From Streptomyces ochraceiscleroticus (GTDB lineage Bacteria; Actinomycetota; Actinomycetes; Streptomycetales; Streptomycetaceae), in NCBI RefSeq assembly GCF_000720485.1, contig NZ_JOAX01000015.1, positions 103,383 to 167,382 on the forward strand: a stretch of 64,000 bases of DNA. Reading direction: 5' to 3'. A program made the position numbers and the translations under genes. Every line of letters starts with the position of its first letter. Positions within the stretch are counted from its first letter, which is position 1. The notes under the pieces are model-generated. The model was not told the origin of the DNA. It searched no databases and saw only the letters and a program-made list of their open reading frames with translations. Positions 41,746 to 50,207 of the stretch are shown here, one piece after another.

Positions 41746-42453
41746 TTGCCCGCCACAGCTTCGCCCATCACCGACATCGTGCGCTCCCGGTACTCCGTCC
41801 GGAAATTCCACCCCACCCCGCTGTCCCCGTCGGACATCCGCGGCGTGCTGGAAGACGCGCAAGCTGCCCCGTCGAACTGCAACACCCAGCCCTGGACGGT
41901 GCATGTCGTCTCGGGCGCGGCGCGCGACGCCCTGAGCAAGGAACTGCTCAAGGCCGATGAGGAGGAGCGGTTCTCCTACGACTTCACCTTCGACTACGCC
42001 GACTTCGGCGAGGGAACCTACCTCGACCGGGCGCACGACCACGCCGCGACCGTGTACGGAGCTCTGGGGATACCCCGCTCGGACCGGGCAGCAAGGAACG
42101 CGCATGCCCGGGAGAACCTGAACTTCCACGGAGCCCCCCACGCCGCGTTTCTCTTCATGCCGAAGTTCGGCGACGGGGTGCGGGCGGCCGGTGACATCGG
42201 CATGTACGCACAGAACTTCCTGCTCTCGCTGACGGCCCGGGGACTCGGGGGCATTCCGCAAACCATGCTCGGGATGTATGCGGACACCGTCCGCGAGTTC
42301 CTGGGCGTTCCCGAGGAGCTCAAGCTGCTGTTCGGCATCTCCTTCGGCGCCGCTGACCTGGCCGCACCGGCGAACAGCTTCCACGTGGGACGCGTCCCGC
42401 TGGAGCAGAGCGTCGTCCTGCACGACACCCCCGGAGTCCTCGACGAGCGGTAG
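41746..42453 (+). CDS. Nitroreductase family protein
   Basis: A 235-residue FMN-dependent nitroreductase. A TTG start at 41746 is preferred because AAAGGAA lies five bases upstream; a longer GTG start at 41707 is possible. Typical sites: IVRSRYSVRKFHPTPLSPSD for the FMN phosphate, EDAQAAPSNCNTQPWTVHVV with the flavin-binding SNCNTQPW, AQNFLLSLTARGLGGIPQTM, and a C-terminal GISFGAADLAAPANSFHVGR. These enzymes use NAD(P)H to reduce nitro groups, quinones or similar compounds. It is the second gene in the run headed by the TetR regulator. Confidence 0.9.
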   Translation: MPATASPITDIVRSRYSVRKFHPTPLSPSDIRGVLEDAQAAPSNCNTQPWTVHVVSGAARDALSKELLKADEEERFSYDFTFDYADFGEGTYLDRAHDHAATVYGALGIPRSDRAARNAHARENLNFHGAPHAAFLFMPKFGDGVRAAGDIGMYAQNFLLSLTARGLGGIPQTMLGMYADTVREFLGVPEELKLLFGISFGAADLAAPANSFHVGRVPLEQSVVLHDTPGVLDER

Positions 42454-42611
42454 CCCCCGCCGGCAACGGACAGGGGCAAGAGGGCTGCTCCTCCGGGAGA
42501 CGCAGCCCCGCTGACGGGGCCTGAGGGGCATCAGCCCTGCCTCTGCCCGCATGCTCCCCGCCCCGCCTATGGCTGCGGCGTGAGCACCAACATCCGATAG
42601 GCGACCGCCAT

Positions 42612-43808
42612 ATGCCCCTTCCGGGCAAGAAGAGAGGAACCAGTACCTTGTCAACTGCCTCGGCCACGCCGACCGCCTCCGCCGCCGATCCGCTGAGGCT
42701 TCCTGTAGGGGTAGGCATCATCGGCTTGAGCGCGCGTGGCGGCTGGGCCGCGCGCGCCCACGTGCCGGCCCTGGAAGCGCTCAACGACAGGTTCGAACTT
42801 CGCGCCCTGAGTACCAGCAGCGCCGAGTCCGCCAGGGCCGCCGGAGAAAAGTACGGCGTTCCGCTGACATTCGGCAGCGCCGATGAGCTGGTGCACCGCG
42901 ACGAAGTCGACCTGGTGGTAGTAACGGTGAAGGTTCCCCACCACCGGGAGCTCGTCGAGGCGGCCTTGCGCGCGGGCAAGAACGTGCTGTGCGAGTGGCC
43001 GTTGGCGAACGGCCTCGCAGAGGCTGAGCGCCTGTCCGGCCTTGCCACCAGCGCGGGCGTTCGTGCTTTCGTGGGGCTTCAGGCCCGAGCCAACCCCGCC
43101 CTGCGGTACCTGCGCGATCTGATCGCCGAGGGGTACGTCGGGGAGGTGCTGTCCACCAGCATGATCGCCTCGGGTGCGGCCTGGGGAGCCACCTTCTCCT
43201 CCGGCGACGAGTACCTGCTCGATCGGGACAACGGCGCCACCCTGCTCACCATCCCCTTCGGGCACACCATCGACGCACTGTCGATGGTGCTGGGTGAGTT
43301 CACCGAAGCCACCGCCATCACGGCGGTCCGGCGCCCCCGCGTCGCCAACCCTGCGACCGGCGAGAGCGCGGCCATGACCGCCGCTGACCAGGTCGCGGTC
43401 ACAGGCGTTCTGGAGAGCGGGGCCGTCGCCTCCGTCCACTACCGCGGGGGATCCTCCCGCAGCACGAACTTCCACTGGGAGATCAACGGAACCGACGGCG
43501 ACCTCGTCGTCACGGCGCCCAGCGGGCACCTGCAGCTGGCACCCGCCACCCTGCACGGCGCCCGCGGCACCGACGCCCAGCTCACCGAAGTCCCTGTCCC
43601 TACCGATTACGAGAAGGTTCCCGCCCTCAGCGGCCGCTCCGAGGAGCCCTCTTACGCCCTCGCCCATGCCTACACCGCTCTGCACAAAGACCTGACCGAG
43701 GACACACACACCGTTCCTGATTTCCCCCACGCGGTCCGTCGCCACCGCCTTCTCGACAGCATCGAACGCGCCGCAGCCACGGGTAGGCGCGTCCACATCG
43801 GACGCTGA
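42612..43808 (+). CDS. Gfo/Idh/MocA-family oxidoreductase (Gal80-like)
   Basis: An oxidoreductase-like protein of up to 398 residues. An in-frame TTG at 42648, eight bases after AGAGGAA, may be the true start, giving 386 residues. The Rossmann motif GVGIIGLSARGGWAARAHVP differs from the usual GxGxxG in a way seen in Gal80-type members. The EKP motif is replaced by NVLCEWPLANGLAEAERLS, so the catalytic Lys is missing at its usual place. Later features are DNGATLLTIPFGHTIDALSM and NGTDGDLVVTAPSGHLQL. Members may act on sugars or serve as NAD-binding regulators. It ends the TetR-led run. Confidence 0.88.
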   Translation: MPLPGKKRGTSTLSTASATPTASAADPLRLPVGVGIIGLSARGGWAARAHVPALEALNDRFELRALSTSSAESARAAGEKYGVPLTFGSADELVHRDEVDLVVVTVKVPHHRELVEAALRAGKNVLCEWPLANGLAEAERLSGLATSAGVRAFVGLQARANPALRYLRDLIAEGYVGEVLSTSMIASGAAWGATFSSGDEYLLDRDNGATLLTIPFGHTIDALSMVLGEFTEATAITAVRRPRVANPATGESAAMTAADQVAVTGVLESGAVASVHYRGGSSRSTNFHWEINGTDGDLVVTAPSGHLQLAPATLHGARGTDAQLTEVPVPTDYEKVPALSGRSEEPSYALAHAYTALHKDLTEDTHTVPDFPHAVRRHRLLDSIERAAATGRRVHIGR

Positions 43809-44120
43809 AGCGCTCCGGCTCGTACTCGCGGGCTCCGCATCTCTTGACGACACGCATGACTGGGCTCGATAACCCGCATGACCGGACTCGACAAGGGGCC
43901 GGACCCGCGATGCGCGGGGGAGAGGAAGATGCCGCGGCGCGTGAGCGCGCGTCGTCCCCGGCAGCCTGCGTGACCGGAGGCTCGGCGAGGACGAACGCAC
44001 CATCGTTCACGACAACGTTGCGAAAATCCGCGCCACCTGCGACTGCATCGAACATGTCATCGAAACCAGCGAGGTGGACATGGACGTTGAGCTGGCTCGC
44101 CTTGTGAAAGGGGGGTAGCT
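43809..44120. other. Intergenic region with a coding-like remnant
   Basis: About 310 bases. One plus-strand frame (43960-44118) reads RLGEDERTIVHDNVAKIRAT, CDCIEHVIETSEVDMDVE and LARLVKGG with a stop. It has helical character, perhaps the tail of a MerR-like regulator, but no start. Two copies of CGCATGACYGG with GACTCGA/GGCTCGA occur at 43851-43892. Confidence 0.3.
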
Positions 44121-44124
44121 GTGC

Positions 44125-44391
44125 GTGCCACCGCGCCGCTGCGAGGGCGGGCGGCGCAGAGGAGAAGCCGCCCGCCGGCATGCCGAGTGCATCTGCCGGA
44201 TTCTGCTGGCCGACTCTGATCAACTGGAGTCGTACGAGGTCGCGTCCGCGCGGGAGAAGCTGACCGAGGTCCGCCGGTTCATCACCGGCACCCTCGCCCC
44301 GCACGCGGCCCTGGACCCGGACGACAAGCGGGTCCAACACATCCTCACCCATCTCGACTCCGTCGAGGCGCCCCTCGACCTCATCGCCTGA
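44125..44391 (+). CDS. Small helical protein, possibly partial
   Basis: An 88-codon frame. The first 20 codons are Arg-rich and doubtful; from ECICRILLADSDQLESYEVA on it reads like a genuine helical protein (AREKLTEVRRFITGTLAPHA, then DDKRVQHILTHLDSVEAPLD). Third positions are GC-rich. I recognise no family. It could be a small gene with a downstream start or the end of a longer lost gene. Confidence 0.4.
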   Translation: MPPRRCEGGRRRGEAARRHAECICRILLADSDQLESYEVASAREKLTEVRRFITGTLAPHAALDPDDKRVQHILTHLDSVEAPLDLIA

Positions 44392-44594
44392 CCCGGCCGA
44401 CCCCGGCCCACCGTGAAGGAGGTGGCGCATGCGGCGGCGCCCTCACCCCTCGGACCGCAGTAACGCGAAGTGGGCCGTGATCGAGGGGGTGTTGCCGCCG
44501 CCCGCGTGCATCACACCAACCGACGGGCGGCCGGAGAAGTGGTGGTGCAGAATTGGATGGACACGGCTCGGTGCGGTGGCCGATGCTTTCGGAC

Positions 44595-45110
44595 ATGATC
44601 CGGGCCGTCACTGTGGACGACATCGCGGAGATCCGCGCGATGATCCGCGAACTCGCTGAGTACGAACGGGCTGCTGAACAGGCCCGAGCGACCGAGGAGC
44701 AGCTCCGCGACGTGCTGTTCGGAGACCATCCCGCTGCGTTCGCACTGATCGCTGAGGACGACGAGACGGGGCAGGCCGTGGGCTATGCCCTGTGGTTCCC
44801 CCGTTTCTCGACCTGGACCGGCACGCGCGGGATGCACCTGGAGGACCTCTACGTACGGCCGCACGCGCGAGGTGGAGGACACGGCAAGGCTCTGCTCGCC
44901 GCTCTGGCCGCGGTCTGTCAACAAAACGGCTACGAGCGCTTCGAGTGGTGGGTGCTGGCCTGGAACGAACCGACGATCGACTTCTACACGTCGCTCGGCG
45001 TGGAGCTGCTGAACGAGTGGACGGTATGCCGGCTGAGCGGTGAACCACTCAAGGAACTCGCTGCACAGGCCCCGGCCCCGGCAGTCCTCGACCAGACTCC
45101 CGCCCAGTAG
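44595..45110 (+). CDS. GNAT-family N-acetyltransferase
   Basis: A 171-residue acetyltransferase with the GNAT fold. ATG 44595 matches the family N-terminus (IRAVTVDDIAEIRAMIRELA); an upstream ATG at 44583 is possible. The acetyl-CoA motif A is seen as LEDLYVRPHARGGGHGKALL, with the pyrophosphate loop RGGGHG, and motif B as WWVLAWNEPTIDFYTSLGVE. The pattern AEYERAAEQARATEEQLRDV is typical of the diamine/polyamine-like acetyltransferase subgroup (SSAT-like). The acceptor is unknown. It is followed by a mycothiol-dependent isomerase gene 11 bp downstream, in an apparent operon. Confidence 0.92.
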   Translation: MIRAVTVDDIAEIRAMIRELAEYERAAEQARATEEQLRDVLFGDHPAAFALIAEDDETGQAVGYALWFPRFSTWTGTRGMHLEDLYVRPHARGGGHGKALLAALAAVCQQNGYERFEWWVLAWNEPTIDFYTSLGVELLNEWTVCRLSGEPLKELAAQAPAPAVLDQTPAQ

Positions 45111-45121
45111 GAAAGAGGGGC

Positions 45122-45832
45122 ATGCAACCTCCTGTCGCAGCCGTGATCGAAGCCCACCGGACACTGGAGAGGGTCGTGGCCAAGCTGAGCGACCAGCAGG
45201 TCGCCGAGGCATCCGCCCTTCCGGGCTGGTCACGCGGCCACGTTCTCGCGCATCTCACCGACAACGCGAGAATGTTCGCCCGTCTCGCGGAACATGCCCT
45301 GCGTGGTGAACTCGTAGCGGGCTACAACGGCGGGGTCGACGAGCGCAACGCGATCATCGAGGCGACGGCCGGCCGCAGCGCAGCCGAGCACTGCGCGCAA
45401 CTCGCCCTGCACACGGCCGGGTTGGAGGCATCCTGGGCACGCGCCACAGACGTGGACTGGAGCCGTCCGGTAACGTTCCGCAACGCGAACCTCGCCGCAA
45501 CCGTCTTCGCACGCTGGCGCGAGGCATGGATCCACATGGTCGATCTGGAACTCGGCGTACGGCCGGAGGACTGGCCCGAGGACCTGGCCGCACACGCCAT
45601 CGACTTCCTCCTCGGCCGCCTTCCGGCCGGCACACGCGTCCGTGCGAAGGACGTGGACCGCCAGTGGTCCGTCGGCGACGGGCCGCCGGGCACGGTGGTT
45701 ACCGGAGGCGTGCGCGACCTGGCGGCCTGGCTGGCCGGACGTACGCCCGTTGTGTCACCAGTGGCCGCGGGGGAGCTGCCTGCTCTGGGGCCCTGGCCGC
45801 CCCACCCTCCACAGCGCCTGGACCGCCTGTGA
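45122..45832 (+). CDS. Mycothiol-dependent maleylpyruvate isomerase family protein
   Basis: A 236-residue protein of the MDMPI family. It contains ALPGWSRGHVLAHLTDNARM, which carries the first metal-binding His, and RWREAWIHMVDLELGVRPED with the His and Asp/Glu that complete the site. Characterised members isomerise maleylpyruvate with mycothiol during gentisate breakdown, but many of the family members in Streptomyces have other, unknown substrates. The C-terminal ~80 residues form the SCP2-like second domain (DGPPGTVVTGGVRDLAAWLA). Eleven bases separate it from the GNAT gene; AGGAAAGAGG precedes its ATG. Confidence 0.9.
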   Translation: MQPPVAAVIEAHRTLERVVAKLSDQQVAEASALPGWSRGHVLAHLTDNARMFARLAEHALRGELVAGYNGGVDERNAIIEATAGRSAAEHCAQLALHTAGLEASWARATDVDWSRPVTFRNANLAATVFARWREAWIHMVDLELGVRPEDWPEDLAAHAIDFLLGRLPAGTRVRAKDVDRQWSVGDGPPGTVVTGGVRDLAAWLAGRTPVVSPVAAGELPALGPWPPHPPQRLDRL

Positions 45833-45970
45833 CCTCGTCACCGGGCAGGGCGTGGGGCACGCCGATCTCGGCCCGATCGGCGGAAAGAATTGCCTGCATC
45901 GCCCCGTAACCGCGTGCCCGTGGCCGGCCGACAGCACAGCCGGATTCCGTTCTCGAAAGGAAGGAGCGCC

Positions 45971-46324
45971 ATGCGTGCCGACATCGTGTGGTGGGACCTG
46001 TCCGCCTCCGGACAGACCATCGAGTCCATGCGTGAGTACCTGCGTGAGGAATCCGTCGCCGCGTTCTCTGAGGTGCCCGGGCTTCGCTTGAAGATGTGGC
46101 TCTCCGATCCGGACACCAACCGGTGGGGAGCCGTCTTGTTGTGGGAGTCGGAAGAGGCGTCCCAGCAGGCGCTGCCCAGCCGGGCGCTCGAACTCATCGG
46201 CTACCCACCGCAGGTCGCGCACGGGTTCGAAGTGGAGGCCACGGCCGAAGGGTCATACGAAACGGAACGACTCGCCCTGCAAGGGCTGGCCTTCGCCGAA
46301 ACCACGCAGGGGAAGTCAAGCTGA
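45971..46324 (+). CDS. Small YdhR-like (dimeric alpha-beta barrel) protein
   Basis: A 117-residue protein; AAGGAG precedes ATG 45971. Its layout is beta-alpha-beta-beta-alpha with MRADIVWWDLSASGQTIESM, EYLREESVAAFSEVPGLRLK, MWLSDPDTNRWGAVLLWESE and ALPSRALELIGYPPQVAHGF. This looks like the YdhR/antibiotic-biosynthesis monooxygenase type of ferredoxin-like fold, where the WGAVLLWES strand is a common feature. No cofactor site is evident. The assignment is to fold only; function unknown. Confidence 0.6.
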   Translation: MRADIVWWDLSASGQTIESMREYLREESVAAFSEVPGLRLKMWLSDPDTNRWGAVLLWESEEASQQALPSRALELIGYPPQVAHGFEVEATAEGSYETERLALQGLAFAETTQGKSS

Positions 46325-46465
46325 CGGGCAACCAGAGGGGACAGCAGGTCCTGACCCTCCGCTTGTTTCGCCACGTCCACGGCTCACGCGTACCTCAGAC
46401 AACGCGTTGCGCTCAGAGGTCGTCGTCGTGAGGGCAAGCGGGCCCGAAATGCTGACTCCGAGGCG

Positions 46466-46933
46466 TCAGCGCAGTGCAACCACGCCCGCGTGGACGGCAT
46501 GCAAGGCGCGCTCGACAGTCTCCTGATTTTCGCCGACCGGAGCCACGTAGTCGATGACGGCGCGTGCGGCGTCCTCCCCGAGTATCCGGGTGATCACCCA
46601 GGTGGCGAGATACTGAGAGGCCAGGCAGCCGCCTGCCGTAGCGATGTTCCCCTCGGCATGGAACGGCGCGTCCAGCACGGTGACGTCACATGCCTCGACG
46701 TACGGCCGGCTCTTCATATCTGTGCAAGCCGGCATGCCATTCAGCAACCCGAGCCGGGCCAACGCGCGCTCAAGCTCATCACGCGGTCGAGGGCCGCCTA
46801 TGTAGGTGCCCACCTCCGGTGAGGTGAACAACTCGATGAACGCCGCACGGTCCCGGCTCTCGGACTCGCGGAGCACGAGCCGCTCGGTCCTTATCGGCGC
46901 AGGCGGCCAGGCGACGGATCCCAGTTCGGCCAT
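46466..46933 (-). pseudogene. In-frame chimera: GNAT N-terminus fused to DJ-1/PfpI C-terminus
   Basis: The first ~55 residues (PIRTERLVLRESESRDRAAF, IELFTSPEVGTYIGGPRP) are the start of a RimJ/RimL-type GNAT acetyltransferase. They run without a break into LARLGLLNGMPACTD and VTVLDAPFHAEGNIATAGGC, LASQYLATWVITRILGED, DYVAPVGENQETVERAL, the C-terminal half of a DJ-1/PfpI-family protein. The GNAT acetyl-CoA site and the PfpI nucleophile-elbow Cys are both lost. A deletion that removed the ends of two adjacent genes explains this; it is open through 155 codons but is unlikely to be active. Confidence 0.7.
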
Positions 46934-46981
46934 GGCGAGCAACCTACCGCACCACCATGAGCGTGATCCGAAAGAGAAGCC

Positions 46982-47266
46982 CTAGCGCCGCCGGAAGACG
47001 AGAACCGCGCTGTAATCACCGACTCCGACCCGGGTGTCCTTGGCCGACGAGATGGCAGACATACGGTCCAAAATCCAACCGCCTGTCTCAACACGCTCGA
47101 TGGTGTCGGCCAGTTCTTCCTCGATCTGGCTGTCGACGCTCCCCCGAGCGGTGCGGGACATGCCGCCTTTCAGCCACACACTCACCGCGAACACGCGCCG
47201 GCCCTGCCGGATATACGCACGCGCCTGCGCTGCGACCTCGCTCGGTCGGTTGTCATTCAGCGTCAT
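46982..47266 (-). CDS. Small conserved hypothetical protein
   Basis: A 94-residue protein; GGGGGAG precedes the ATG at 47266. It reads TLNDNRPSEVAAQARAYIRQ, GRRVFAVSVWLKGGMSRTAR, GSVDSQIEEELADTIERVET and GGWILDRMSAISSAKDTRV, a compact alpha/beta pattern that I have seen as a conserved hypothetical in Streptomyces; it resembles DUF4177-like small proteins in having GW.LD before a closing strand ending in FRRR. Function unknown. It lies head-to-tail with the chimeric gene. Confidence 0.55.
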   Translation of the reverse strand: MTLNDNRPSEVAAQARAYIRQGRRVFAVSVWLKGGMSRTARGSVDSQIEEELADTIERVETGGWILDRMSAISSAKDTRVGVGDYSAVLVFRRR

Positions 47267-47317
47267 GGCTCCCCCGCGGCTCCACCCCGTCACAACCCGT
47301 CACATGCGTTCGCAGTC

Positions 47318-47620
47318 CTACCCGGTCACGGACGCACTCACGCCCAGCGAAGCATCGGTCGCCGTCAGATGCACTGCGAGGCCAGCAGGGACGGGCCGAC
47401 CGGCCAGGGGCCAGGTCCGGACGACGGCGTACGCCTCGGTGACCTGCTCCACTACGGGCACGGCGGGCCCGTCCCCGACCGGCATAGCGGTGAGGACGGG
47501 CGCCGCCGTGTACAGGCTGGGTGGTTTTGCATTCGGGGCGGGAGTGGACAGGACCTCGACAGTGGTCCAGGAGGTGTCTTGCCGTCGGCACTGGTTCGGA
47601 ATATTCACGGGTTCTGACAG
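47318..47620 (-). other. Coding-like stretch without a clear start
   Basis: The minus frame reads TTVEVLSTPAPNAKPPSLYT, AAPVLTAMPVGDGPAVPVVE and QVTEAYAVVRTWPLAGRPVP and ends in ASVTG with a stop at 47318. Composition is protein-like, but upstream the frame is antisense to a real gene. It may be the end of a decayed gene. Confidence 0.3.
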
Positions 47621-47658
47621 CACCGGGCCTTCCTGGCGGGCCGAGCGCGGCGGTGGTC

Positions 47659-48630
47659 TCAGCGCCAGTCGTCGATCACATACGCGTCGGGGTGGCTGTA
47701 CCCGGGTTCGTTGGGCCTGTGCATGGTCACGCCCTGCAACCAGGTGCGGAAACCGCGGTCGATCATGCGCCGGTAGGCATCCGGGCGACCCAGGTTCATG
47801 CCGGCGTCCAGTTGCCCCAGCCCGCGCTCGGCGGCGAGCCGCTCGCATGCGTCGAGCAGTCGCTCGAACCGGTCGGCGGCCTCCGGACCAGGACGTACGG
47901 CGCCGAATTTGACGAAGCACACGTCCTCGCCGGCCTCCGACCCGGCTCCGCAGTGGCAGACGGCCAGGCCGTCGAGCTCGGAGCCGGCGCCAGGGAGCAG
48001 GATGGTGTCACCGAGTCCCTGCGCATGGGCGGCCACGATCTCGCGTTCCAGGTTCAGGCCCTCGTACACGGCTCCGGTCAGTGCGCGACAGCGGCTCAGT
48101 GCATCGGGCCGCTCGGCGGCGGGCAGGTCGCCGTAGAGCATCCGGCCGGGGACTGCGGCACCGTCTGTGACCTGCTTCTTCATGATGGCTGTGAGGAATC
48201 GAGGCCAGAAACCGTACCGGCGGTAGAGCTCAAGATGCTTGGGACTGTGCGAGAAGGTGAACAGGCCGACGTGGCGGTTCCCCCAGGCGTCGAAGCAGTC
48301 GATGACCGGCTCCATCAGACGCCTGCCGATGCCCTGGTCCCACAGATCCGGACGTACGGTCAGCGGTCCGAAAAACCCGACGCTGCCCCAGTCAGTGGCG
48401 AAGTTCGATCCGACTACTTCGCCCTCGACCGTCGCCGCGAACGCCGCCTGTGGATCGGCCGCCCAGCGGGTGCGGACGTAGTCGACGGTCCCGAACGGAT
48501 CAGGTGCCCCCAGGAAGGTCCCGAAGGCGCCCCTGCAGATCTCATCGGCCCGATCCAGGTCCGCCTCACCCAGCGGGCGGACTGATACCGGGGCCGCGCC
48601 ACTCTTGCGCTCCGCTACTGGTGGGACCAT
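47659..48630 (-). CDS. GNAT-family N-acetyltransferase, two-domain
   Basis: A 323-residue protein with an N-terminal GNAT domain and a second, diverged GNAT-like half. The ATG at 48630 follows GGAGGGAGAG. In the first half are RPLGEADLDRADEICRGAF, GFFGPLTVRPDLWDQGIGRR (with the acetyl-CoA loop DQGIGRRLM) and the helix HSPKHLELYRRYGFWPRFLT. In the second half, LAVCHCGAGSEAGEDVCFVK then FERLLDACERLAAERGLGQL and NLGRPDAYRRMIDRGFRTWL are similar to motif A/B segments but lack a full CoA loop. Tandem GNAT proteins of this type occur in Streptomyces; the acceptor is unknown. Confidence 0.9.
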   Translation of the reverse strand: MVPPVAERKSGAAPVSVRPLGEADLDRADEICRGAFGTFLGAPDPFGTVDYVRTRWAADPQAAFAATVEGEVVGSNFATDWGSVGFFGPLTVRPDLWDQGIGRRLMEPVIDCFDAWGNRHVGLFTFSHSPKHLELYRRYGFWPRFLTAIMKKQVTDGAAVPGRMLYGDLPAAERPDALSRCRALTGAVYEGLNLEREIVAAHAQGLGDTILLPGAGSELDGLAVCHCGAGSEAGEDVCFVKFGAVRPGPEAADRFERLLDACERLAAERGLGQLDAGMNLGRPDAYRRMIDRGFRTWLQGVTMHRPNEPGYSHPDAYVIDDWR

Positions 48631-48999
48631 CACTCTCTCCCTCCGACACCCTTTTCCATCGCACCACGGAGGTGCGCCGCAGGCGAGGCGAACGGTCCGG
48701 CGACACCCCCGAGGATCGAGGACCAAGCCGGTCTAACCTGCCTCTTCGCGGGAACCGCAGCAGGTAGCCGGCGCCAGCGACCACCGTGGCCGCCTGGATC
48801 GTCCTCTCCGACTCCACACGGTGCAGCCGTCACACAAGGTGATGATCTATAAGCGGCGCGGATCGGCTACTGCGGGTGCCGAGGCTCAGAAAAGTCACCC
48901 CTGCCCGGCGGGAGGGGCGCTCGGGTGACGCCGTCGTCCGAAGGAGGCGTTCGGCGCCGGGGCCGAGATATGCGCGGGCCCACGGGTACTCGTGGCCGC

Positions 49000-49533
49000 A
49001 TGATGAAGCGCGCACTGTACCAAGGCGTGATCGCCGGTGCCGCCGGAGTGGCGGTGATGACGCTGGGCGAGAAGGCGGAGCAGCGCCTGACCGGGCGGCC
49101 GGACTCGTATGTTCCGGCCCGCACCCTGGCGCGCCTGACCGGCATGGCCGACCGGCCCGGGGAGGAGCGGGTGCCGACGAACCGGGTCATGCACGTGGGC
49201 CAGGGCGTCCTGCTGGGCGTCCTCCGCTCGGTCATGGCGCACGTCGGGCTGCGCGGCCCGTGGTCCTCGGCCAAGTTCGCGGTGGTCCGGCTGACCAACG
49301 ACCAGATCCTGGAGAACGCGACCGGGGTCGGCGCGCCGCCGCAGACGTGGCCGCGCGCGGAACTGGCGGTGGACCTGCTGCACAAGACGGTCTACGCCTT
49401 CGCCACCGGCGCGGTCGCCGATGCCCTGGCCGCCCGTTCCGGGCCCGGTCCGGGACAGCGGCACGCCATGCTGCGGCCCGGCCGCCGCCCCGATGCGGGG
49501 CCGGTGGCCCGGGAGAACGCCCAGGGCCGATGA
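49000..49533 (+). CDS. Small membrane-associated protein
   Basis: A 177-residue protein. One of two adjacent ATGs (49000, 49003) is likely the start, although no strong ribosome-binding site is visible; an upstream ATG at 48970 is possible. After MMKRALYQGVIAGAAGVAVM comes a first hydrophobic stretch, then TLGEKAEQRLTGRPDSYVPA, RVMHVGQGVLLGVLRSVMAH, and LLHKTVYAFATGAVADALAA near the end. It resembles integral membrane proteins of the DUF1440 kind with two or three short helices. Its gene begins a tight run (gap ~30 bp) with the next three genes that encode helical and iron-binding-type proteins. Confidence 0.7.
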   Translation: MMKRALYQGVIAGAAGVAVMTLGEKAEQRLTGRPDSYVPARTLARLTGMADRPGEERVPTNRVMHVGQGVLLGVLRSVMAHVGLRGPWSSAKFAVVRLTNDQILENATGVGAPPQTWPRAELAVDLLHKTVYAFATGAVADALAARSGPGPGQRHAMLRPGRRPDAGPVARENAQGR

Positions 49534-49564
49534 GCGGGACGGCACCGGAGGAGAGGAAGCGATC

Positions 49565-50083
49565 GTGACCCGTACTGACCCGCGCGGCCCGCAAGGCGAC
49601 CGGCTCGCGCTGCTCGGTGTGTACCTGAACGACCATCTGGCCGGGGCGACGTTCGGTACGGAGCTGGCGCGCCGGCTGGCCAGGAGTCCCGTGGACGCCG
49701 CGGCCGGTGAGACGCTCAAGGCGCTGTCGGCCGACATCATGGCGGACCGGGCGGCCCTGCTGCGCATCATGAAGGACCTCGGCATCCGGGCCCGGGGCTA
49801 CAAGGCCGGCGCGGGCTGGGCCGCCGAGAAGATCGGCCGGCTCAAGAACAACCGCCGTCTGCTGTCCCGCTCACCGCTCAGCCCGCTGCTCGAACTGGAG
49901 GTGCTCAGGTTGGGCGTGGAGGGCAAGGCCGCGGGCTGGCGGACGCTGCGCGAGCTGGCCGAGGCCGATGACCGCCTGGACGCGCCCAGGCTCGACAGCC
50001 TCCTGAAACGCGCCGTCCACCAGGTCGAGATCCTCGAGGACCTGCGCGTCCAGCAGGCCGCCAAGAGCTTCCGCACGGCCTGA
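49565..50083 (+). CDS. All-helical hypothetical protein
   Basis: A 172-residue protein starting at GTG 49565, with GGAGAGGAAG upstream. It is predicted to be almost entirely helical: LALLGVYLNDHLAGATFGTE, LARRLARSPVDAAAGETLKA, LSADIMADRAALLRIMKDLG, LLELEVLRLGVEGKAAGWRT and LLKRAVHQVEILEDLRVQQA. The spacing of Asp, Glu and His residues resembles ferritin-like four-helix bundles, but a full di-iron set of E/H motifs is not clear. It lies between the membrane protein and the ferritin-like gene in one apparent operon, so it may share a role in iron or oxidative stress. Family not recognised. Confidence 0.7.
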   Translation: MTRTDPRGPQGDRLALLGVYLNDHLAGATFGTELARRLARSPVDAAAGETLKALSADIMADRAALLRIMKDLGIRARGYKAGAGWAAEKIGRLKNNRRLLSRSPLSPLLELEVLRLGVEGKAAGWRTLRELAEADDRLDAPRLDSLLKRAVHQVEILEDLRVQQAAKSFRTA

Positions 50084-50207
50084 CGGCTCCTGCCTGGCCC
50101 ATGTGTGCCGCGTCGCCGGGTGGAATCGGCCCGTTCGCCGATTCGGCGTCCCGCGGCGGGGTACCCCGGCCATCCTCGGACCCACCCCCTTTGCCAGGGA
50201 GGCCCCC

